Below, in pieces: positions 24,454-32,204 of a DNA stretch of 32,556 bases. The stretch spans positions 1 through 32,556 of the forward strand of contig JAJRXK010000086.1 of NCBI GenBank assembly GCA_024276305.1. Direction: 5' to 3'. Position numbers and translations under genes: made by a program. Origin of the DNA: Candidatus Krumholzibacteriota bacterium (lineage in GTDB: Bacteria > Krumholzibacteriota > Krumholzibacteriia > JAJRXK01). The notes below the pieces were generated by a model. The model saw only the letters and a program-made list of their open reading frames with translations. It was not told the DNA's origin and made no database searches. Each line of letters starts with the position of its first letter. Within the stretch, counting starts at the first letter, position 1.

Positions 24454-25128
24454 CTAACTCTGAGCGTAGAGGTCGAGGAGTTCCTCGAAGCTGTCCACGA
24501 TGCCATCCGCCCCGAGACGAGCGACTTGGTCCCGGGGAGTGAATCCCCAGGTCACGGCAATCGTGGTCAGCCCCAATCTCCGTCCGGCCAGAACATCGTT
24601 GCGGCTGTCGCCCACCATCCAGATCCGCGACGGGGAGAAGTCCTCCATCCCCAATTCGTGGAGTGCAATCTCCAACAATCGAGCTTCGGGCTTCACCGGA
24701 ACCCGGGGACGCGCACCCACCACCGCTCCCAAATGGGGCCGCAGCTCGAGCGCGTCGGCGATGCGATCGGCCATGGGCTGCGGTTTGTTGGTGACGATCG
24801 CGCGAGCCGCGTCCTCCATGCGGGACAGACCACCTTCCACCCCCGGGTAGGGCCGGGTCAGGGTGGTGCACTGGCCCAGATAGTGTTGGCGGAAGCTGCG
24901 GAGGGCTTCCGAGACATCGGCATCCGCTCCCACCGAGTGGAGGCAGCGCTCGAGGAGGCGCCGCGCACCGTCGCCGATGTACGAAGCCACTTCCTTCTCT
25001 CCCAGCGCCGGCAGCCCGTACTCCGCCAAGGTCGCATTGGCCGAGACGGTGAGATCCGCCACCGAGTCCACAAGGGTCCCATCGAGGTCGAAAAGAACGG
25101 CCGCAGGCCGCGGGAGGGGATGCTTCAT
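24454..25128 (-). CDS. gph: HAD-family phosphoglycolate phosphatase-like hydrolase
   Basis: 224 residues, the normal size of the Gph/PGP group. Motif I is LFDLDGTLVDS (nucleophile and acid Asp), motif II IVTNKP (Thr in place of Ser), motif III Lys in RVPVKPEARLL, and motif IV MVGDSRNDVLAGRRLG. The alpha-helical cap of type C1 lies between motifs I and II (YGLPALGEKEVASYIGDGAR). It most likely dephosphorylates 2-phosphoglycolate or a similar small phosphoester in the cytoplasm. Exact substrate assignment in this family is uncertain. ATG 25128 is the first start in frame. typA follows on the same strand. Confidence 0.88.
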   Translation of the reverse strand: MKHPLPRPAAVLFDLDGTLVDSVADLTVSANATLAEYGLPALGEKEVASYIGDGARRLLERCLHSVGADADVSEALRSFRQHYLGQCTTLTRPYPGVEGGLSRMEDAARAIVTNKPQPMADRIADALELRPHLGAVVGARPRVPVKPEARLLEIALHELGMEDFSPSRIWMVGDSRNDVLAGRRLGLTTIAVTWGFTPRDQVARLGADGIVDSFEELLDLYAQS

Positions 25129-25236
25129 GGCGCCAAGCTAAGCTCCCCCCGGGGAGATGACCACCTCGCGAGCGGCCACCGTGGCTGCGCGCCCTTCGCC
25201 GGAGAGGCTCGGAACCACCGTTGGCCCGGCATCTCC

Positions 25237-25266
25237 TTGACTTTCCCGGGGTCCAAGCAGCATGCT
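25237..25266 (+). promoter_or_regulatory. Candidate promoter of the SPOR gene
   Basis: TTGACT (25237-25242), an 18-base spacer and CATGCT (25261-25266). The -35 is 5/6 of consensus and the -10 is weak. A start near 25272 would lie downstream of the ATG at 25262, supporting the ATG at 25292. Confidence 0.4.
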
Positions 25267-25291
25267 GCGGCCCAGAGAGAGGAGGATTGCC

Positions 25292-25945
25292 ATGGCAGAT
25301 TCGACCCCGGTCCCCGACCGACGCCCCCTGATCTACGGCTTGATGGCGATTGTGATACTACTCGCGGCCACCGTCCTGTTCTGGCCCAGCGCAGAGGACG
25401 AGGGCACCCCCACCATGGTGCTCACTCCCGAATCACTGCAGATCGTCTCGGAGTCGAGCCCCACCGCCAATTCCGGGACCACGGAGACGGGAAGCGAAGG
25501 CGCGATCACCGCCCAGGATCTCAGCCCGGAGCCTCTGCCCCTCGGCGAGACCGACATCGTCGATGCTCCCTCCTCCCCCGCCTCGGGGATGCGGGTCGAA
25601 GGCATTCCGGCCGACCCCCAGGACCAACGCCGCCCCCCTCGTCCACTCCCCCTTCCGACCACCGCCAATCCCCAGTCCCCTTCGTCGACGATGACCGATC
25701 GGCCCGACGACGAAGGGGAATATGTCCTCAATGTGGGGAGCTTCCGAGATCGTTCGAACGCGGACCGTCTTGTACTTGACCTACAGCACAAGGGCGTCCC
25801 CGCTCATGTCCGGGCGGCGGATTCGGCTGGAAACAGGGTCTACCGGGTCCAAGTGGGCTATTTCGCTTCGAGCGGACGAGCGGCTTCCTACGCCGAGGAA
25901 TTGAAGCAGAGGCTCGGAATCAGCGCCTGGACCAGTCGCCGCTGA
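25292..25945 (+). CDS. Membrane-anchored SPOR-domain protein
   Basis: 217 residues from ATG 25292, chosen for GAGGAGG at 25279-25285 (6-base gap). The upstream ATG at 25262 has no such site. It has a short N-terminal cytoplasmic part, one membrane helix (~13-31, [19 protein letters not shown]), a long Pro/Ser/Thr-rich linker, and a C-terminal SPOR domain (~142-217): [20 protein letters not shown] and [24 protein letters not shown] domains bind denuded peptidoglycan at division septa, and the layout is that of FtsN/DedD-like proteins. A role in cell division or cell-wall remodelling is inferred. No division genes are adjacent. Confidence 0.87.
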   Translation: MADSTPVPDRRPLIYGLMAIVILLAATVLFWPSAEDEGTPTMVLTPESLQIVSESSPTANSGTTETGSEGAITAQDLSPEPLPLGETDIVDAPSSPASGMRVEGIPADPQDQRRPPRPLPLPTTANPQSPSSTMTDRPDDEGEYVLNVGSFRDRSNADRLVLDLQHKGVPAHVRAADSAGNRVYRVQVGYFASSGRAASYAEELKQRLGISAWTSRR

Positions 25946-25963
25946 ACCCGGCCGGGGAATCCC

Positions 25964-25992
25964 TTACGGACCTGGTCGGCCGGGGCTATATT
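25964..25992 (+). promoter_or_regulatory. Candidate promoter of the E1 gene
   Basis: TATATT (25987-25992) is 5/6 of the -10 consensus. TTACGG (25964-25969), 17 bases upstream, is a weak -35. The leader to GTG 26115 would be ~115 bases. Confidence 0.4.
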
Positions 25993-26114
25993 GTGAAGGT
26001 TCGGCGACCGAGCGGACCCCCTGGACATCGTCCCGGAGTAAAGGATCTGCAGGAAGCCCCTGGCCCGGCTTCCCCGGCCCCTTGCCCCCCCACATTCTGA
26101 TCGAGGAACAGATC

Positions 26115-28229
26115 GTGACCGAAGCGAAATCGAAGAAGTCCGAGCCCCGGACCCTCGCGCCCGATGAGTTGCTCTCCGCCTACGAGAACATGTACACCTC
26201 CCGTGCGATCGATGACGAGGAGATCACTCTCAAGCGCAAGAACGAGTACTTCTTTCAGATCTCCGGGGCGGGCCACGAGGCGATTCTGACCGCCGCAGGA
26301 CGCATCCTCCGCCCCGCTCAGGACTGGTTCCTCCCCTACTACCGGGACCGTGCCCTCTGCCTGCAGCTGGGAATGACGGCGGAGGAGATGTTCTTGGAGG
26401 GAGTGGGCGGTCTGGAAGATCCCAATAGCGGAGGCCGGCAGATGCCCTCCCACTGGGGTCACGCCGGTCTCAACATCGTCAGCAAGAGCAGCTGCACCGG
26501 GATGCACGCCCTGCACGCGGTGGGAGTCGCCGAGGCCGGGCGTTATCTCGAAATGGTCGATGCCGCCCGAGAGCTCGGCTCGACCTTCGAAGACGATGAA
26601 GTGGTCTACATGTCGATCGGTGATGGGTCGATCAGTGAGGGCGAATTCTGGGAGGCCCTCAACAGCGCCTGCAACCTCAAGCTTCCGGTGCTGATCCTGG
26701 TGGAGGACAACGGTTATGCCATCTCCACTCCCCGCAGCGTCCAGATCAGCGGGATTGCCGTGAACGAACAGGTGGCCTCCTATCCGAACCTCAAGATCCT
26801 CGACTGCGATGGGACCGATTTCGAGGAGAGTATTGCGGCGATGGAGGAGGCGGTGGATTGGTGCCGCGCACGGAAGGGACCGGCCTTGGTGCGGGCCCGA
26901 GTGGTCCGTCCCTACTCCCACTCCATGAGCGACAACGAAACCCTGTATCGCACTCCCTCCGAGATCGAGGCGGACCGGCAGCGGGATCCTCTGCCGCGGA
27001 TGCGTCGAACGCTGATCGAGAGGAAGATCGCGACCGCCGAGGAGCTCGACACTCACGAAGCGGCTTGGCGCAAGGAAGTCTCCGAGGCATCCCAGCGTGC
27101 ACGGGCTCGGGCGAAGCACCAGCCGGAACACGTCTTCCTTCATCTCTACAGCGAATCCGTCGATCCCACGGCCCAGACCTTCGCCACCGACCCCGATCCC
27201 CAGGGCGATCCGGTCTACATGCTCGAGTCCATCAATCGCGTCCTCCACGACGAGATGAAGAAGAATCCGAATGTCGTCGTCTTCGGAGAGGACGTGGCCG
27301 ACGCCACGAACGAAGAGGCGCTCGACCAGTGCAAGGGCAAGGGAGGCGTGTTCAAGGCAACCCACGGTCTCCAGCGCAGTTTCGGCGCCGCCCGGGTCTT
27401 CAACGCGCCATTGGCCGAAGCCAATATCGTCGGGCGAGCCGTGGGCATGGCCACCCGCGGGATCAAACCGGTCGTGGAGATCCAATTCTTCGACTACATC
27501 TGGCCGGCCTATATGCAGATCAAGAATGAACTCGCCATGATGCGGTGGCGCAGCTTCGGACATTGGAAGGCGCCGGTGGTGATTCGGGTGGCCAGCGGAG
27601 GCTATCTCCAGGGTGGGGCGATCTACCACAGCCAGAGCGGAGTGAATCTCTTCACCAGCTTGCCCGGTCTGCGAGTGGTCATGCCCTCGAATGCGGTGGA
27701 CGCGGCGGGTCTTCTGCGCACCGCCATTCGCTGCGATGATCCGGTCCTCTTTCTCGAGCACAAGCACCTCTACCGTCAACCCCACGGCAAGGGCTCCTAT
27801 CCGGGACCGGAATACACCATTCCCCTCGGGAGAGCTCGGCTCCACCGCGAGGGCAGCGATTGCACCATCGTCACCTACGGGGCGACCTTGAGACGGAGCG
27901 AACTCGCGGCACGGGAGTTGGAAAAAGAAGGATACGACGTGGAGATCCTGGACCTCCGGAGTCTCTCCCCTTGGGACCACGAGGCCGTGGCCGAGAGCGT
28001 GAAGAAGACCAACCGCTGCCTGGTGGTCTACGAGGACAATCTGAGCTTCGGTTTCGGTGCAGAAGTCGCGGCCTGGATCGCGGACGAACTCTTCGAGTGG
28101 CTCGACGCGCCGGTGGTGCGGGTCGCGGCCAAGGACACGCCCGTCGCCTACCAGCCCGACAGTGAGAACTTCATCCTCCCCCAAGTGGAGGACGTCGCCG
28201 CCGCGCTGCACCGCCTGCTCGAATTCTGA
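26115..28229 (+). CDS. Fused alpha-beta 2-oxoacid dehydrogenase E1 component
   Basis: 704 residues. The alpha half has the thiamine-diphosphate motif [10 protein letters not shown] (169-178) ending in EDN (Asn199). The beta half starts near residue 365 ([33 protein letters not shown], then [20 protein letters not shown]). In most bacteria these are two genes; here they are one chain, as in the branched-chain 2-oxoisovalerate/pyruvate E1-like fusions found in some phyla. It decarboxylates a 2-oxoacid and passes the acyl group to a lipoyl E2. No E2 or E3 gene is nearby, so the substrate (branched-chain oxoacids or pyruvate) is not settled. GTG 26115 is preferred for GAGG at 26103-26106. The TTG at 26082 lacks a ribosome binding site. 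Confidence 0.92.
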   Translation: MTEAKSKKSEPRTLAPDELLSAYENMYTSRAIDDEEITLKRKNEYFFQISGAGHEAILTAAGRILRPAQDWFLPYYRDRALCLQLGMTAEEMFLEGVGGLEDPNSGGRQMPSHWGHAGLNIVSKSSCTGMHALHAVGVAEAGRYLEMVDAARELGSTFEDDEVVYMSIGDGSISEGEFWEALNSACNLKLPVLILVEDNGYAISTPRSVQISGIAVNEQVASYPNLKILDCDGTDFEESIAAMEEAVDWCRARKGPALVRARVVRPYSHSMSDNETLYRTPSEIEADRQRDPLPRMRRTLIERKIATAEELDTHEAAWRKEVSEASQRARARAKHQPEHVFLHLYSESVDPTAQTFATDPDPQGDPVYMLESINRVLHDEMKKNPNVVVFGEDVADATNEEALDQCKGKGGVFKATHGLQRSFGAARVFNAPLAEANIVGRAVGMATRGIKPVVEIQFFDYIWPAYMQIKNELAMMRWRSFGHWKAPVVIRVASGGYLQGGAIYHSQSGVNLFTSLPGLRVVMPSNAVDAAGLLRTAIRCDDPVLFLEHKHLYRQPHGKGSYPGPEYTIPLGRARLHREGSDCTIVTYGATLRRSELAARELEKEGYDVEILDLRSLSPWDHEAVAESVKKTNRCLVVYEDNLSFGFGAEVAAWIADELFEWLDAPVVRVAAKDTPVAYQPDSENFILPQVEDVAAALHRLLEF

Positions 28230-28235
28230 GCGGCC

Positions 28236-29693
28236 TCAGATGTAGCGACCCACGGGGATGTTGCGAATCACCGGGTCGATGGTTTCCTCGATCGAATCGA
28301 GGTATTCGCCGGACTCGCGATGGCGGCGGCTGAGCTCGACCAATTCGAGACTGTTCGGCGTGGCCCCGGACTCGTCCTGCAGGATGCGCACCACCGGACG
28401 ATCCCGCAGCTCCAAGTGGACGTCGACCACCAGGCCGATCCGTCCACTGCGGAGCTTGACCGTGCTTCCGATGGGATACTCTCCCATCACCTCGCAGAAG
28501 ACCTCGATGAACTCGGGATTGAAGTTCGCGCCGCCCTGCTTGCGCAGCATTTCCAGAACCTCGGTGGGCCGAGCCTGGTTCCGATAGGGCCGAATGGTGG
28601 TGAAGGCGTCATAGACGTCAGCGATGCGGACGATCTGGGCCCCGTCTTCCACCGGGTTCTGATGGACCTGAGGGTAGCCCGTCCCGTCGTAGGCAATGTG
28701 ATGCTTGAGGGCGATGTTCGGCGCCAGATCACCACCCACGCCGCCTTCGCGGAGGATCTCGTAGCCATCGCGGGGATGGCGCTTCATCACCAGCCATTCC
28801 TGCGGGGTGAATCGACCCGGTTTGTTGAGGACGTCGATCGGAGTGTAGAGCTTTCCCACATCGTGGATGAGCGCCGCAACCCCGAAGTCATGGAGATCCT
28901 GTCCCTTCCAACCCAGGGCCCGAGCGATGCAGATCGAGAGCAGGCCCACATTCACCGAATGATCATAGGTGTAGGCGTCATGGCGGCGGAGGCTGGAGAG
29001 GATGAGGGCGATCTCGGCATTGCCTCCCAGCTTGTCCAGGAGGTGGACCAGCCCCGCGGCCGTACCTCCCGAAGCCTCCCCCGAGGGATCCTCCTGATCC
29101 TTGGCCAACTCTTCGATCGCCGAGGTGATCTCGGCGACGTCCTGGCGAATCCTGCGTCCAGCATCCGGACCCTCGTCGAGGACCTCGCCGAGGCGACTTC
29201 GCTTCAGAATCTGGGGCGATGGACCGCGCCGCGACTGGGATTCCCGGTGCAACTCGATGTGCCGGAGCTTTGCCAGCTCTGCGGGGTCCGCCGCGGCGGT
29301 CTTCGTCTGCAGAATGCGACAGAGCACCACCAACTCGAGCTCCGTGAGCCCCTCCCGGAAGGTCACGGCATGGTATCCCTTGCGATGGAACATCCTCAGG
29401 AATTGGCGGACGACCTTGGGAGGATCTCGGTATTCCGCCCGGTCGAGGAAGAGCCCCTCGGCTTCGAAACGGACGTGCACCGGGCCCGACTTCAGAGTCT
29501 CGAGCAGGTCTTGGCGGAGGTCTCGGACCTGGTAGCGGACTTCGGTGTCGAACCAGGACCTGCGTTTGGCCGAGATCAGCAACGAACAGAAGCGTGCGGT
29601 GATTCGCACGAGGCGATCGACGACTCCTTCCTCGCCGAAAGAAGAGTGGTCTCGATCGAGATCCATCGCGGGATCGATGATGTTTCGTCGCAT
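28236..29693 (-). CDS. HD-GYP domain protein, probable cyclic-di-GMP phosphodiesterase
   Basis: 485 residues. The N-terminal ~215 residues are helical and unassigned (VRITARFCSLLISAKRRSWF, GYHAVTFREGLTELELVVLC). The HD-GYP domain follows: His245 in YDHSVNVG, His277-Asp278 in IHDVGKL, a Lys/His pair in VMKRHPRDGYEIL, and HHIAYDGTGYP (331-341), with Ile where most members have Glu after HH, then RIADVYDAF. The GYP signature and metal residues are present, so hydrolysis of cyclic-di-GMP is likely. The C-terminal ~80 residues (IGSTVKLRSGRIGLVVDVHL, RPVVRILQD) form a small beta domain seen in other HD-GYP proteins. It ends 6 bases from the end of the convergent E1 gene. There is no strong ribosome binding site at ATG 29693. 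Confidence 0.88.
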   Translation of the reverse strand: MRRNIIDPAMDLDRDHSSFGEEGVVDRLVRITARFCSLLISAKRRSWFDTEVRYQVRDLRQDLLETLKSGPVHVRFEAEGLFLDRAEYRDPPKVVRQFLRMFHRKGYHAVTFREGLTELELVVLCRILQTKTAAADPAELAKLRHIELHRESQSRRGPSPQILKRSRLGEVLDEGPDAGRRIRQDVAEITSAIEELAKDQEDPSGEASGGTAAGLVHLLDKLGGNAEIALILSSLRRHDAYTYDHSVNVGLLSICIARALGWKGQDLHDFGVAALIHDVGKLYTPIDVLNKPGRFTPQEWLVMKRHPRDGYEILREGGVGGDLAPNIALKHHIAYDGTGYPQVHQNPVEDGAQIVRIADVYDAFTTIRPYRNQARPTEVLEMLRKQGGANFNPEFIEVFCEVMGEYPIGSTVKLRSGRIGLVVDVHLELRDRPVVRILQDESGATPNSLELVELSRRHRESGEYLDSIEETIDPVIRNIPVGRYI

Positions 29694-29708
29694 GGTCGGA
29701 CTCGAGTT

Positions 29709-29720
29709 TTCTCCGGAGAA
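29709..29720. promoter_or_regulatory. Palindrome in the HD-GYP leader
   Basis: TTCTCCGGAGAA, a perfect 12-bp palindrome, lies 15 bases upstream of the HD-GYP start codon. It could be an operator or a leader hairpin. The remaining ~200 bases to 29919 show no gene. Confidence 0.35.
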
Positions 29721-29919
29721 TGATGGGTCTCTAGGGAAGCGGGGAGCCTCTAGGCGAACAGCAATTGCTACGCCAGAGGAGGAGACGAATTCTCGGCGAA
29801 GGGGTCGAGTCGGCGGTCCAGAGGAAGGACGGTGGCGAAGGACGTCTCACCCTTCCTTGATCTTCCTCGAAGCGGCAGATTCTTTCCCGACCCGAAGCGG
29901 CCCACGAGGAATCCGAGTC

Positions 29920-30294
29920 TCAGCGCCGCGGTCCTCGGGCGAGGAGAATTGCCGCTCCCCAGAGCAGATCCGCAATGACGAAGCTCCAATAGGCCACGGC
30001 GCCCGCCGGCTGGTGCCAGATCACGATCCCCGCGATTCCGACGGCCCCCCACCACCGCAGGGCAACGCAGGCCCGCACCAGCGAATCCTCCAACGCCCGG
30101 GCCGCCACGAGGTAGACCACGGGAGCCATCCAGAGCGGCAACGCGGCCAATCGGAAGAGAAAGGGATCGGTCGGACGTGGGTGGTCGAAGACGGTGAAGA
30201 GAGCGTCGGGCATCGCCAGAAGGAGCCCCAAGGCCCCGAAGTCGAAGACCGCACTCAGAATCAGGACCGCACGAAGTCGGGGTTCAGCCTTCAT
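29920..30294 (-). CDS. Small four-helix membrane protein
   Basis: 124 residues with four likely membrane helices: LRAVLILSAVFDFGALGLLL, LFRLAALPLWMAPVVYLVAA, CVALRWWGAVGIAGIVIW and AYWSFVIADLLWGAAILLA. No enzymatic motif is visible and I do not recognise a named family with confidence. It starts 9 bases after the stop of the small basic protein upstream (TAGaatgtccgcATG), so the two are probably co-transcribed. The following ~225 bases to the HD-GYP gene hold no ORF. Confidence 0.65.
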   Translation of the reverse strand: MKAEPRLRAVLILSAVFDFGALGLLLAMPDALFTVFDHPRPTDPFLFRLAALPLWMAPVVYLVAARALEDSLVRACVALRWWGAVGIAGIVIWHQPAGAVAYWSFVIADLLWGAAILLARGPRR

Positions 30295-30303
30295 GCGGAC
30301 ATT

Positions 30304-30564
30304 CTAGACGGAACCGGTCCCCTGCGTCTCGGCTGACTTCAATCGGCGCAGAGCCTCTGCGGAGAGCGTGAGCTTCTCTCCCTGGTCGGGTCGACGCGTG
30401 GGCGCCGACCCCTTGACCGTAGATGAGGCGCCGCCAGCCCGATCTCGCGACGCCGGCGTGGGCGATCCGACTTTCCTCAGTGGCCCTCCGGAGCGCGGGC
30501 GTTCGACCACCCGCAGGCCCCGCAAGACCCCAAAGATCACATCGTTTCCCAACGCCAATACCAT
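30304..30564 (-). CDS. Small basic protein of unknown function
   Basis: 86 residues. ATG 30564 is preceded by GGGGAG with a 5-base gap, a good ribosome binding site that favours this frame over a longer overlapping one to 30652. The chain begins MVLALGNDVIFGVLRGLRVV, has a basic, Pro/Ser-rich, probably disordered middle, and ends KLTLSAEALRRLKSAE. A short LSxEAL-type tail of this kind appears in several small flagellum-associated proteins (FlgM-like and others). A flagellar link is only a suggestion, helped by the rod-like gene 1 kb away. Confidence 0.5.
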   Translation of the reverse strand: MVLALGNDVIFGVLRGLRVVERPRSGGPLRKVGSPTPASRDRAGGASSTVKGSAPTRRPDQGEKLTLSAEALRRLKSAETQGTGSV

Positions 30565-30669
30565 GGGAGCTCCCCTCTGGATTCTCCATCGACCCCAGAA
30601 CTAGCAATGTCGGGGCCGAAGCGCCGTCAAGGATGGGAGAAGGTCGGGCCAAGAACGGAAGCGGGGACC

Positions 30670-31398
30670 TCAGATCTTCATCAGCACTTCGACGGAGCCC
30701 CCGAGAGCGTCCTCACAGAGAAATCCCTCCGCCAATTCGCATCGGATCCGCAGACCCATGTGCTCTCTCCAGAGCATCAGGACCTCCAGCACTCCCCTCG
30801 ATCCCCTCCGGATCTCCATTTGGCTTCGATAGGCCTGAATGGCAGCTTCCAAGGCATCTCGATGGGCACTCACATCGACCACGAAGCTGGGAGACTGATC
30901 GTCGGGAAGCATGTAGTAGAAGAGTCGCCGGACGGTGTGCGGGGGAAGCTCCCCGAAGAGCTTCCGGAAGCGGGCCAGCTTGGTGGCCTCTCTCACCAGC
31001 ATTCCGGTGGCCAGATGATCCACGTTGGAGCGTCCATCCAGGGCACCCGCTCTCCCGTGGGGATAGGGTGCGAAGACCAGCTGGGGACGATATCGCCGAA
31101 GGGCCCGGGCAAGACGGTGACGGTCTTCCAATCGGTCCTCGACTCCTCCGTCCGGCAGCTCCCACACCTCGAGGCCACAGCCCAAGATCTCCGCCGCGGC
31201 TCGGGCCTCCTCCCGACGGGTGGCCGCATCTCCATAGGTCCCCAACTCCCCCTGGGTCATCACCAGGATGGCGACGCGCTGACCGGCCGCTCTCAGTGCG
31301 GCCACGGTTCCGCCCATTCCCATTTCGACATCGTCGGGGTGGGCGCCCACGCAGAGGACATCGACCGTGGAGTTCTGCTCGTCGTGGGAGAGGTTCAT
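30670..31398 (-). CDS. bshB1: PIG-L/LmbE family deacetylase, BshB1-like
   Basis: 242 residues. AHPDDVEMGMGG (His20, Asp22, Asp23) is the zinc and catalytic motif of the family, and TQGELGTYGDAATRREEARAA is the usual second segment. The C-terminal part (LFYYMLPDDQSPSFVVDVSA, AIQAYRSQM) follows bacillithiol-biosynthesis GlcNAc-malate deacetylases (BshB1). It would remove the acetyl group from GlcNAc-malate in the cytoplasm. Odd point: the second zinc motif, normally HPDH, reads NVDH (125-128) after an ~8-residue insertion rich in Gly/Arg, so a conserved active-site His is Asn here. No bshA or bshC is in the window. No strong ribosome binding site is seen at ATG 31398. Confidence 0.82.
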   Translation of the reverse strand: MNLSHDEQNSTVDVLCVGAHPDDVEMGMGGTVAALRAAGQRVAILVMTQGELGTYGDAATRREEARAAAEILGCGLEVWELPDGGVEDRLEDRHRLARALRRYRPQLVFAPYPHGRAGALDGRSNVDHLATGMLVREATKLARFRKLFGELPPHTVRRLFYYMLPDDQSPSFVVDVSAHRDALEAAIQAYRSQMEIRRGSRGVLEVLMLWREHMGLRIRCELAEGFLCEDALGGSVEVLMKI

Positions 31399-31501
31399 GG
31401 AGGCAGCCTACTCAAGAAGCGGGCTTCTTGTCTCGCCCGAATCCATCGGTCCCACCCTCGGCTGGGGATCGGTGGGCAGGGTTTGGAGGTCGCCCCACGA
31501 A

Positions 31502-31533
31502 CGCAGGGCCGTGACTCGAGTCACGGCCCTGCG
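31502..31533. terminator. 32-bp perfect palindrome, terminator-like
   Basis: 16-base arms, CGCAGGGCCGTGACTC and its exact complement, meet without a loop at 31517/31518. In RNA this is a 14-pair stem with a tetraloop. It lies between the rod-like gene and bshB1 on the - strand. Probably a terminator, though unusually perfect. Confidence 0.6.
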
Positions 31534-31542
31534 GTGGGGACC

Positions 31543-31561
31543 CGGGAATCAGTGATTCCCG
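31543..31561 (-). terminator. Second hairpin after the rod-like gene
   Basis: CGGGAATCA-G-TGATTCCCG has 9-base arms around one base and begins 15 bases after the rod-like gene's stop. It is in tandem with the 32-bp palindrome. Confidence 0.5.
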
Positions 31562-31576
31562 TTCGGACACGCGGCC

Positions 31577-32014
31577 TCACCCAAACGCGTCGAAGAGTGT
31601 TCCCATGGATTCCGATCCCCGCCGATAGGCGGCGATCAAGGCTTCGCTGCTCCGCACGGCCTCGTTCATGCCCAGCTGCTCGGTGACGAGGTCCACGTCG
31701 TTCTCCTCGAAACGAGATCGTGCAACCGTCGCTTCGGGATTCGAAGAAGGTGCGGAGAGTGTGTCGGTCGATGAGTCACTGCGCTCCGGCGAAGTCCCTG
31801 CCTCGGGAGTGGACCGGGAATCGACCTCTCCAAGCTCAGCATTCTCCCGCGCGACCGAGACGTCGACGCCACCTTGTGGACGCTCGCTCGTCCGGGGAAC
31901 GAGGCGCTTGGCACCAGAGGTCCTCGCGTTGGCGATATTGCTGGCATGCGCGTCCATTTTGGACTGCATCGCCGTCAACCCGCTGGCAATGACGGATGAG
32001 AGAACCACTCTCAT
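31577..32014 (-). CDS. Flagellar basal-body rod-like protein
   Basis: 145 residues from ATG 32014 (GGGAGAGAGGAGG directly upstream); the longer frame is discarded. The N-terminus SSVIASGLTAMQSKMDAHAS followed by NIANARTSGAKR is the flagellar rod/hook signature, and the C-terminus VDLVTEQLGMNEAVRSSEAL...GTLFDAFG is the matching C-terminal helix (compare FlgC/FlgF families). The middle is a Ser/Thr/Glu-rich linker (~45-100) where FlgC has a beta-structured insert. Rod proteins assemble in the periplasm as part of the flagellar axial structure. No other clear flagellar gene is adjacent, so it may be a stray paralog, part of a scattered flagellar gene set, or a protein re-used for another purpose. 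Confidence 0.75.
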   Translation of the reverse strand: MRVVLSSVIASGLTAMQSKMDAHASNIANARTSGAKRLVPRTSERPQGGVDVSVARENAELGEVDSRSTPEAGTSPERSDSSTDTLSAPSSNPEATVARSRFEENDVDLVTEQLGMNEAVRSSEALIAAYRRGSESMGTLFDAFG

Positions 32015-32063
32015 CCTCCTCTCTCCCAACGCACTCTCCGCGAAAGAACCGCACGCTCTCCCG

Positions 32064-32120
32064 CGAGGGTACAACCCTCTCTCCCCGCCCTCGCCCGGGG
32101 CGGGAAGAGAGGTTCCCTCG
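32064..32120 (-). terminator. Extended hairpin after the TonB receptor gene
   Basis: CCTCTCTCCCCGCC (32076-32089) pairs with GGCGGGAAGAGAGG (32099-32112) with one mismatch. Outside it CGAGGG (32064-32069) pairs with CCCTCG (32115-32120). It lies in the 190-base gap between the receptor stop and the rod-like gene and very likely ends the receptor transcript. Confidence 0.6.
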
Positions 32121-32204
32121 TGCGCTCTGGAAAGTGGTATCGGCAGATCGTGCCGGATCTTGAGGAAAATCTTTCCTACCGGCCAAGAATGTCCGGACGA
32201 CTCC

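Noticed and set aside
30284-30652. 122-codon - strand frame overlapping the small basic protein
   Set aside because: It overlaps the next gene's start and lacks a good ribosome binding site. The 86-codon frame has a proper site and ends 9 bases before the next gene.
32015-32204. Cobalamin or other riboswitch near the TonB-dependent receptor
   Set aside because: This gap is downstream of the receptor gene; it holds a terminator-type hairpin and no B12-box-like sequence. The receptor leader lies outside the window.
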